Origin: Candidatus Limnocylindrales bacterium
Lineage (GTDB): Bacteria; Chloroflexota; Limnocylindria; Limnocylindrales; CSP1-4
Assembly (NCBI GenBank): GCA_031292335.1
Contig: JARLHH010000303.1
Location: 1-5,273 of the forward strand
Direction: 5' to 3'
DNA length: 5,273 nucleotides
In this document: positions 1-4,697 of the stretch, one piece after another
How positions within the stretch are numbered: the stretch's first letter is position 1
Layout: every line of letters starts with the position of its first letter
Position numbers and translations under genes: made by a program
Notes under the pieces: model-generated
Database searches by the model: none
Seen by the model: only the letters and a program-made list of their open reading frames with translations
What the model was told of the DNA's origin: nothing

Positions 1-1186
1 CCATGTACTTCGAGACCCGCACGGTCCCGGGTCGTGCCACGCGGCCCAGGTCGTTGCGACCCAGGTCGACGAGCATGACGTGCTCGGCACGCTCCTTCGG
101 ATCCGCCGCCAGCTCCTCGGCGAGACGGGCGTCGTCGGCAGGGGTCGCCGCGCGCGGCCGCGTGCCGGCAATCGGGTGGGTGGTCATCCGATCCCCCTCC
201 ACCTGGAGGAGCAGCTCCGGGCTGGCGCCGACCACCTCGAACGCCGGGGCGCGGACGAAGAACAAGTACGGGCTGGGGTTCACGCGCCGCAGCGCGCGGT
301 AGAGGCCGATCCCGTCCACCGGGCGCCCGTCCGGGCCGGCCGGCAAGGCCCGGGTCTCGCGCCGCGCGAGCACGACCTGGATCGCCTCGCCGCCGGCGAT
401 CGCCTCTTTGGCGGTCCGCACCGCCGCTTCGAACGCCTCGCGGCCGAGGCTGGTGCGGGCCTCTTCGCGTGGCGCCGTCGGCAACCCCACCGGCGCGGAA
501 CCGGCGCCTCCGCCGACCACTCCCGAGATCTCCGCCGCGGATGGACGGGCTGTCTGCTCGAGCGCTTCGAAGATGGCGCGCTCCGCGATCCGGTAGCGCT
601 CCTCCAGGCGCGGCGTCTCGGTGTGGAGGGAGGCGATCGCGCTCAGCTCGTGGGTCAGGTGGTCGAAGACCAGGACCAGGTCGGTCTCGATGAAGCTGGC
701 CAGCGGGACGCCGACCGGATCGGCCGCCGGGAGCGGGACGCTCGGCTCGAAGACGGACACCGCGTCGTACGCCAGCGCGCCCACCGCCCCGCCCGTGAAC
801 CGCGGCATCCCGTCCCCCGGCTCGACCGCTCTCCTGGGCAGGAAGGCCCGCAGCGCCGCAAGCGGATCCGCCGCGGGGAGGCTGGTCATCGGGAGGTCCG
901 GCGCGTAGGCCGTCACGCCGACCGGCCGGTCCTGGATGCAGGCGATGCCGTCGCGCACCTCCAGCAGGCGGCGCGGACCGATCCCCAGGAAGCTGTAGCG
1001 GCCGAGGCGCTCGCCGCCCTCCACCGACTCCAGGAGATACGCCGGCGTCACCCCGTCGTCGAGCCGGAGGAACGCGCCGATCGGGGTCTCGAGATCGGCG
1101 TCGCGGGTCGCGCGGAGACGGATCGTGTCCACGCGGCCGGCGAGGCGCTTGACCTCGCCGAGGCTGAGCGGGTGCTGGGTGGACAT
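1..1186 (-). CDS. trpE: Anthranilate synthase component I (TrpE), 5' part, truncated by the window edge
   Basis: TrpE converts chorismate to anthranilate in the cytoplasm, the first committed step of tryptophan synthesis, using ammonia supplied by the TrpG glutaminase subunit. The frame is open for 395 codons from ATG 1186 to the left edge with no stop; the family is usually about 490-520 residues, so roughly the last 100 are missing. Visible landmarks are LLES at residues 51-54, the tryptophan feedback-binding motif; NPSPYLFF at 303-310; GASPELLL at 320-327; PIAGTRPR at 338-345; and ADPKERAEHVMLVDLGRNDLGRV at about 361-383. Alanine rather than lysine in PIAGTRP argues for anthranilate synthase over aminodeoxychorismate synthase PabB. 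The start is fixed by GGAGGT nine bases upstream and by similarity beginning soon after it. The gene is controlled by a Trp T-box leader directly upstream. A long open frame on the opposite strand over this gene is a GC-driven shadow. Confidence 0.97.
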   Translation of the reverse strand, partial: MSTQHPLSLGEVKRLAGRVDTIRLRATRDADLETPIGAFLRLDDGVTPAYLLESVEGGERLGRYSFLGIGPRRLLEVRDGIACIQDRPVGVTAYAPDLPMTSLPAADPLAALRAFLPRRAVEPGDGMPRFTGGAVGALAYDAVSVFEPSVPLPAADPVGVPLASFIETDLVLVFDHLTHELSAIASLHTETPRLEERYRIAERAIFEALEQTARPSAAEISGVVGGGAGSAPVGLPTAPREEARTSLGREAFEAAVRTAKEAIAGGEAIQVVLARRETRALPAGPDGRPVDGIGLYRALRRVNPSPYLFFVRAPAFEVVGASPELLLQVEGDRMTTHPIAGTRPRAATPADDARLAEELAADPKERAEHVMLVDLGRNDLGRVARPGTVRVSKYM

Positions 1187-1195
1187 CGTCCGCGG

Positions 1196-1201
1196 ACCTC
1201 C
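1196..1201 (-). promoter_or_regulatory. Ribosome binding site of trpE
   Basis: On the minus strand GGAGGT lies nine bases before the ATG at 1186. It is a near-perfect Shine-Dalgarno match and fixes the trpE start. It lies just downstream of the T-box terminator, outside its stem. Confidence 0.85.
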
Positions 1202-1205
1202 AGAG

Positions 1206-1246
1206 ACAACGAAACCGACCTTCGTCCACTCGGGACGAACGGCCGG
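1206..1246 (-). terminator. Intrinsic terminator of the trpE T-box leader
   Basis: On the minus strand the 5' arm (1246-1233) and 3' arm (1227-1215) form a 13-pair stem with one G-U pair and one bulged G, closed by the five-base loop CGAGT. The inner helix is TTCGTCC with GGACGAA. It is followed by TTTCGTTGT (1214-1206), an imperfect but T-rich tract. It ends 19 bases before the start codon. The T-box antiterminator helix uses bases 1234-1230, which overlap the top of this stem and its loop, so the two folds exclude one another. The T tract is weaker than in low-GC bacteria, so some translational effect cannot be excluded. Confidence 0.72.
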
Positions 1247-1467
1247 TTCGACCATCCGCGGTGCCACCCGATTTCGGCACTGCCGCGCTCACCTGACCGA
1301 CGGGGCGGTGGGTCCGTCCGATCGGCGCTGCCCGATATCGCTGGCGCCCTGCGCCGGAGCCTACTGGCGAGGGCCCTGCCCGCACGTTCGGTCCGGAGGC
1401 TCCCGGGTCCATTCACCGCCGCCGCCACCCCGGTCTTCCACCGGCCGCCGGGTCTCTATGCCGGCGC
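1206..1467 (-). ncRNA. T-box riboswitch, tryptophan class (UGG specifier), upstream of trpE
   Basis: The T-box element, which binds the acceptor end of uncharged tRNA, is clear at 1269-1256 on the minus strand: GGGTGGCACCGCGG, matching the consensus AGGGTGGNACCGCG. The usual downstream CGTCCC follows at 1237-1232. TCGGG (1271-1267) pairs with CCCGA (1234-1230) as the basal antiterminator helix, leaving TGGC in the bulge; its C pairs with a G discriminator base, the usual base in bacterial tRNA-Trp. The likely specifier codon is TGG at 1411-1409 in the context GTGAATGGACC, with the conserved AGTA of the specifier-loop S-turn at 1365-1362. GCGCCGG (1467-1461) and CCGGCGC (1357-1351) can close the base of Stem I. 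A Stem III candidate pairs 1318-1314 with 1303-1299 around a ten-base loop. I could not resolve Stem I pair by pair. A second TGG at 1440-1438 is a less likely specifier. By family knowledge, uncharged tRNA-Trp binding turns trpE on. Confidence 0.9.
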
Positions 1468-1515
1468 ACGACGGGTACTCGTCCCGTTCACAGCCCACGT
1501 CTTCAGTTGCCGCGG

Positions 1516-1545
1516 AGTCTACGGGGCGCCTGCCGAAACGGTCAA
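1516..1545 (-). promoter_or_regulatory. Housekeeping-sigma promoter of the trpE T-box transcript
   Basis: On the minus strand TTGACC (1545-1540) and TAGACT (1521-1516) are separated by 18 bases, a good match to the housekeeping sigma consensus in a GC-rich background. Transcription would start near 1509, about 40 bases before Stem I of the T-box, giving a leader of roughly 320 nucleotides, normal for this class. No better promoter was seen between the tRNA gene and trpE. Confidence 0.7.
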
Positions 1546-1963
1546 GCGCGAAGTCGGTCCCGGTGTCGAGCCCGGAGCCGAGTGGGGGCGGGTCCGAAGC
1601 CGGCCCGGAGCCGATTCCGGGGTCGACCCGGCCGTCGGAGCCCCGCCTTCGACCGCCCGATAGTTGCCACGGTGTTCATCGACGGACTCCGGGGCGTTTG
1701 TTGGGGCGGGAACGCCGGCACGGGATCGGCCGCCGGCAGAGAGCAGGCGGGCGGGGTCGCTCCCCCGGCTTCGGATCACGCTCGAGCGGGCTCCACGCGG
1801 GCCTTCGGATCGTCGCGAGTCCGGGTCCCTCGGAGTTGACGGGCCGGCCTGTACAGGAGCTAACACCCCGGCAACTGGGTACGTCGAGAGCCGGGTCGCT
1901 GCCAGGCCCGGCAGGGACCGACAGGCCGCGGTCGAGCGCCGACCCGCGCGAGAGCCCACGGCA
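1546..1963. other. Intergenic region between tRNA-Ser and the trpE promoter, no gene supported
   Basis: About 420 bases without a convincing gene. A minus-strand open frame (2043-1519) crosses it, but it starts inside the tRNA gene, has no recognisable protein pattern and ends over the trpE promoter, so it is rejected. Visible items are a hairpin at 1894-1919, a ten-base perfect palindrome CCTGTACAGG at 1848-1857, and two pairs of short direct repeats: CCCGGAGCCGA at 1571 and 1604, and CTTCGGATC at 1769 and 1803. No tRNA, SRP RNA or other known RNA was recognised. Confidence 0.5.
1894..1919 (-). terminator. Possible transcript-ending hairpin downstream of tRNA-Ser
   Basis: On the minus strand the ten-base arms GGTCCCTGCC and GGCAGCGACC pair with a single C-C mismatch around the six-base loop GGGCCT. 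The hairpin begins 45 bases after the encoded CCA of the tRNA. There is no T tract, so it may be a processing or Rho-associated structure rather than an intrinsic terminator. Confidence 0.3.
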
Positions 1964-2049
1964 TGGCGGAGAGGGTGGGATTCGAACCCACGGGGCTTGC
2001 GCCCGACGGTTTTCAAGACCGTTCCGATAGACCGCTCCGGCACCTCTCC
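1964..2049 (-). tRNA. tRNA-Ser (anticodon UGA) with encoded CCA
   Basis: The 86-base minus-strand gene folds as a class II tRNA. The acceptor stem pairs GGAGAGG (2049-2043) with CCTCTCC (1974-1968), followed by discriminator G at 1967 and genomic CCA at 1966-1964. The D stem is CCG with CGG. The anticodon stem pairs ACGGT with ACCGT around the loop CTTGAAA, giving anticodon TGA at 2015-2013, which reads UCA and related serine codons. A long variable arm (GGGC, GCAA loop, GCCC) marks it as serine, and the T arm is GTGGG with CCCAC around TTCGAAT. It stands alone, about 450 bases upstream of the trpE promoter on the same strand. Open frames running antisense over it give the familiar spurious GGIRTHG and WDSNPRG peptides of tRNA regions. 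Confidence 0.97.
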
Positions 2050-2064
2050 GCGTGGTCGAGGACG

Positions 2065-2093
2065 GTCACCTGACGCGACAGCGTTGGCGTCAA
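2065..2093 (-). promoter_or_regulatory. Weak candidate promoter for tRNA-Ser
   Basis: On the minus strand TTGACG (2093-2088) is followed after 17 bases by GGTGAC (2070-2065). The -35 element is good and the -10 is poor. Its position would start transcription about ten bases before the mature tRNA end, a typical distance for a tRNA gene. It is offered on position as much as on sequence. Confidence 0.3.
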
Positions 2094-2179
2094 GGGCCGC
2101 GCACGCGAACCCGTTCGGGAGGAAGGGTACCAGCCGTCGTCGGCGAGATCGAGAGACGTCTGCTCGGACCCCTCTTCAA

Positions 2180-2208
2180 TCACGCAGGTTGGGTTCGGCC
2201 TGCCGTGA
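2180..2208. repeat. Inverted repeat forming a nine-pair hairpin
   Basis: The plus-strand arms TCACGCAGG (2180-2188) and CCTGCCGTGA (2199-2208) pair over nine positions with one bulged base and a ten-base loop. Read on the minus strand it is followed by TTGAAG, so it could end readthrough from the PKD protein gene, but the T content is poor and the gene stop is about 380 bases away. Function unknown. Confidence 0.45.
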
Positions 2209-2280
2209 GATGCGCTCGCCCGTGGGCTCCGGTCGCCTCGGGACGAGGGAGGCGCACCCATACGGGCCGGGCCGCCAAAT

Positions 2281-2297
2281 GCTGACGACGCGTCAGC
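2281..2297. repeat. Short perfect inverted repeat GCTGACG-ACG-CGTCAGC
   Basis: Two perfect seven-base arms flank a three-base centre. This fits either a small hairpin or an operator for a dimeric regulator. No promoter is evident next to it, and it lies midway between the PKD protein gene and the tRNA. Confidence 0.45.
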
Positions 2298-2589
2298 GTT
2301 ATCCGGGGTCAGGATCGGCCACCAGCCATCCAGGGTCGGTTCGGGCGGTTCCTCGCTCCTGGCGGGACCGCGGCTGCTCAGGGCGGCTTCGGTTCGCCAA
2401 TTCAGGCGAGCGGCACCACACGTGCGAGGGGGCGCCGAACGCACCCGGAATCCGGTTTCTTGACCCGACCGCGTCGAACGCGCCTACGGCCGGGCTGCAT
2501 GCCTGCTCGTCCTGGCCGCGACCCGAGGCAATTGTGGGCCCGCGCTGGCGCCTCCCACGTCGCACATCCAGGCTCGGCCGGCAACAGCC

Positions 2590-4539
2590 CTAGCAGACTT
2601 CGGCGATGACCGTCCCGGTGCCAGCGTGGCCAGGGTTCGGCCCATAGCCAGGGTCGGTCTTGACGACCACGATGTGGACGGTATTGCCCGAGATCGTCGA
2701 GCCGGACTTGGAGTAGCTGCCGGTCACGATCACGCCCATGTAGGTTGGCAACGGCCCCGCTGGCGGTGACGCGCTGTTGCCCGGGTCCGTTCTCCAGGTG
2801 GCCCCGCAGGTGGGCGTCGTGGGCTGCGGAGCGAATCCCTTGAAACTCGCGACACTGGCTCCGGTGGAGGTCGGGTTGTTCTTCTGCCATTGAGCGCCCC
2901 AGAAGTTGACCGCGCTGCCAACCGTGGTCTCCCGGTCGCCGATCGCGAACGCTCCACCACCGGGAGCAAAGGCGAACACCAGGACGTTGGCACACACGGC
3001 CTTCGTGGACCTGCCGCCGAGATCGGCGATCGCGGTCGTCACCGCGAAGAAGCCGGTTGCGGCGTACCTGTGGCTGCCATTGACGCTGTACGTCGCGTTG
3101 CCCGGACCGCCGCTGATCGTGCCGATCGAGCTCGAGCCATCACCCCAGTCGATCGTCGCCGAGAAGTCGCTGAGGGTACCGGTGGAACTGGCGTCGGTGA
3201 ACGTCGCTGTCGGTCCCCCATAAGCCTGGGTCGTGAATGACGGCATCGCGCAGGCAGACGTGAGCGGCGCGTCGGCGACGTTGACCGTGAATGTCCTCGT
3301 GCTCGTGAGACCGGACGCATCGGTCGCCGTGAGGATCCCGCCATAGGTTCCCTCCTCCGCGAAGGTGTGGAACGGCTGGGGGCCGAAGGCCACCCCGCCG
3401 TCGGAGAAATCCCACCGCAGTGCCGGGAAGCCACAGATCGAGCTGCTCGCGGTCCCGTTGAACTGGATCGGGATGCCCTCGCTGCCCGAGTACGGCGACG
3501 GTCCGGCGTTTGCGATCGGAGGGACGTTGTTTGGGGCGAGCGTCCCGAGCGTCACCGACGTGTCAGGCGCGGTCATCGGGAAGGAGATGGCCGCCGATGG
3601 TGTTGTCAGGCTCGCGAACGACCCGAGGTCGAACAAGTCAACGTCGGGACCGATGATCGGCGACAGGACGGCCGACGCCGTGAGTGCCGTCGTCGTGCCG
3701 AGCGATTCCGACGGCGAGACGGCCCCGTTCGACGTGAGGTGGTAGACGACCCCGTCACCAGCCGGCTGGGTGCACGACAGAGGCTCGGCATCAGCGACCG
3801 TGGATGGGGAACTGCCGACCCACGTAAGCGGGGCGGCGTCGCTCGGGCCGCCGCCGACGACCTCTACCTGGCGGAGGGTCATGACGCCGTCGCTCGCGAC
3901 CGAGAGGTCGAGCGACACGACGACCTTCAGGACGACGTCGACGTCGGCGACGTCGGCGACCGAGAAGAGCGTGTAGTCAGCGATGTCGGTGGTTACGGCG
4001 CCGGACGTGCAGTCGCGCGGGCTCTCGCCCGGCAGCGGAATCGTGCACGGGAACGTCCACGTCACACTCTTGGAGAACCCGGACGTGTCTCCTGTCGGAG
4101 CGAAGTTCGAGCCACCGGTCGGATCGCGGAACAGACCATAGGACCCGCTCAGGATCCCGGACGCCGTGACCGACCCAGTGTTGTTCGTCAGGGTGTCGTT
4201 GAGGTTGAGCGTCTGTCCCTGGCGCAGGAGCGCGTCGTCGTAGGCGACGGCGACCGAAGACGGACTCGCCCAGCCGAGCTGGTCGACCGTGGTCGTGACC
4301 GAGGCCCCGAAGGCGAACGAACCGCCGTCCCCGGTAAATGCCTGAGCCAGTGGGTCCGGCACGCACGCGTCGCAGGCTCCGGTGACCGTGTAGGTCACGC
4401 CTGGGTTCGTTGAGCCCGTGAAGCTCAACCCGGTTGACTGCACCTGGTTCGCAGCAAGCGCGGGTGCGATCCCGACCGTCATGATCGCCAGGAGACTGGC
4501 GAGCGCGACGAGCACGCTCCTCCGCTGTCGTCCGCTCAT
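2590..4539 (-). CDS. Exported protein with two PKD-like domains and a conserved-looking C-terminal domain
   Basis: The product has 649 residues. ATG 4539 is chosen over the in-frame upstream ATG at 4632 because GGAGGA lies nine bases before it and a classic signal peptide follows at once: SGRQRR, a hydrophobic run of about 15, then APALA with cleavage near residue 29. Residues 30-335 are beta-rich, Thr/Ser/Gly/Val-heavy and unassigned, with cysteines at 56, 59, 165, 177 and 256. Residues about 340-423 look like a PKD domain (PPIANAGP, WDFSDGG, HTFAEEGTY). About 430-522 is a second divergent PKD-like unit (IDWGDGS, SHRYAATG). Residues 523-649 form a different domain with FAIGD, VNFWGAQW, SFKGFA, CGATW, GNS, YMGVIV and a final PGHAGTGTVIAEVC. 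PKD folds commonly mediate extracellular protein or carbohydrate contacts. No LPXTG, lipobox or C-terminal membrane helix is seen, so secretion or non-covalent surface attachment is likely. There is no catalytic motif; the exact role is unknown. Confidence 0.9.
   Translation of the reverse strand: MSGRQRRSVLVALASLLAIMTVGIAPALAANQVQSTGLSFTGSTNPGVTYTVTGACDACVPDPLAQAFTGDGGSFAFGASVTTTVDQLGWASPSSVAVAYDDALLRQGQTLNLNDTLTNNTGSVTASGILSGSYGLFRDPTGGSNFAPTGDTSGFSKSVTWTFPCTIPLPGESPRDCTSGAVTTDIADYTLFSVADVADVDVVLKVVVSLDLSVASDGVMTLRQVEVVGGGPSDAAPLTWVGSSPSTVADAEPLSCTQPAGDGVVYHLTSNGAVSPSESLGTTTALTASAVLSPIIGPDVDLFDLGSFASLTTPSAAISFPMTAPDTSVTLGTLAPNNVPPIANAGPSPYSGSEGIPIQFNGTASSSICGFPALRWDFSDGGVAFGPQPFHTFAEEGTYGGILTATDASGLTSTRTFTVNVADAPLTSACAMPSFTTQAYGGPTATFTDASSTGTLSDFSATIDWGDGSSSIGTISGGPGNATYSVNGSHRYAATGFFAVTTAIADLGGRSTKAVCANVLVFAFAPGGGAFAIGDRETTVGSAVNFWGAQWQKNNPTSTGASVASFKGFAPQPTTPTCGATWRTDPGNSASPPAGPLPTYMGVIVTGSYSKSGSTISGNTVHIVVVKTDPGYGPNPGHAGTGTVIAEVC
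3941..3958. repeat. Two tandem copies of the 9-mer ACGTCGGCG
   Basis: A perfect two-copy tandem duplication within the PKD protein gene, with a degraded copy just before it. It encodes the small VADVADVDVV repetition near residues 195-203. It stays in frame and probably reflects local slippage. Confidence 0.5.
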
Positions 4540-4548
4540 CGTGGGGCG

Positions 4549-4554
4549 TCCTCC
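4549..4554 (-). promoter_or_regulatory. Ribosome binding site that sets the start of the PKD protein
   Basis: On the minus strand GGAGGA lies nine bases before ATG 4539. It chooses this start over the in-frame ATG at 4632, whose extra 31 residues would place an arginine-rich stretch ahead of the signal peptide. Confidence 0.8.
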
Positions 4555-4564
4555 GATCTTCGCG

Positions 4565-4585
4565 AGGCAGGCCACCCTGCCTTTT
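4565..4585 (+). terminator. Hairpin with T4 tail, terminator-like on the plus strand
   Basis: AGGCAGG (4565-4571) and CCTGCCT (4576-4582) pair perfectly around CCAC and run into TTTT (4582-4585) on the plus strand. In that orientation it resembles a short intrinsic terminator, yet no plus-strand gene is supported to its left. On the minus strand the same stem sits in the leader of the PKD protein gene, 11 bases upstream of its ribosome site, with an A tract before it. Confidence 0.35.
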
Positions 4586-4602
4586 GCACACCGTCGGGGT
4601 GA

Positions 4603-4620
4603 GCGGGCCGCCAGGCCCGC
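4603..4620. repeat. Seven-pair GC hairpin in the leader of the PKD protein gene
   Basis: GCGGGCC (4603-4609) and GGCCCGC (4614-4620) pair perfectly around a four-base loop. With the hairpin at 4565-4582 it makes the untranslated stretch before the PKD protein gene strongly structured. I compared it from memory with common riboswitch cores, including c-di-GMP types, and found no match. Confidence 0.45.
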
Positions 4621-4669
4621 GTGAATCCGCAACGCGAGCCCTTCCAGTCGAGGCTGTTGCAGCTTGTCA

Positions 4670-4685
4670 TGGATGCCTCCATCCA
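4670..4685. repeat. Six-pair hairpin just after the stop of the upstream gene
   Basis: TGGATG (4670-4675) and CATCCA (4680-4685) pair around a four-base loop, starting 12 bases past the stop codon of the gene at 4698. On the minus strand it is followed by TGACAAGC, not a T tract, so it is at best a weak 3'-end structure. Confidence 0.35.
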
Positions 4686-4697
4686 GGCCCGCGCCGG

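Larger units (their letters stand above)
2050..2589. other. Intergenic region of about 540 bases, no gene supported
   Basis: Between the stop of the PKD protein gene and the tRNA. Open frames here (for example minus 2444-2013 and plus 1664-2593) run into or across the tRNA, are rich in arginine, proline, serine and glycine, and show no domain pattern, so I treat them as GC-driven noise. The stretch holds two hairpins (2180-2208 and 2281-2297) and the weak tRNA promoter. No strong terminator follows the PKD protein stop codon; GTGGG and CCCAC about 40 bases past it could pair but lack a T tract. Confidence 0.5.

Noticed and set aside
1187..1510. trp leader-peptide attenuator
   Set aside because: No short frame with clustered Trp codons near a ribosome site was seen, and the T-box core explains the leader.
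80..1663. 527-residue open frame on the plus strand
   Set aside because: It is antisense to trpE and its T-box. The composition is dominated by Arg, Ala, Gly and Asp, as expected from the complement of GC-rich codons, and the trpE motifs on the other strand are unambiguous.
1519..2043. 174-residue minus-strand frame between the tRNA and trpE
   Set aside because: It begins inside tRNA-Ser, gives a low-complexity Ser/Pro/Arg/Gly peptide and ends over the trpE promoter. No ribosome site or domain supports it.
1664..2593. 309-residue plus-strand frame
   Set aside because: It runs antisense over the tRNA, producing the well-known spurious GWDSNPRG peptide, and has no domain pattern.
3931..3962. 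CRISPR-like or large tandem repeat
   Set aside because: Only a two-copy 9-mer inside a coding gene; there are no spaced repeats anywhere in the window.
3367..4413. 348-residue plus-strand frame
   Set aside because: It is the shadow of the PKD protein gene, rich in Arg, Asp and Gly, with no independent support.
4556..4630. c-di-GMP (GEMM) riboswitch before the PKD protein gene
   Set aside because: A GCAAAAGG segment and flanking hairpins recall it loosely, but the conserved receptor segments and helix order are absent.
4540..4632. Upstream in-frame ATG at 4632 for the PKD protein
   Set aside because: It lacks a ribosome site at a sensible distance and would bury the signal peptide behind 31 arginine-rich residues; ATG 4539 has both signals.
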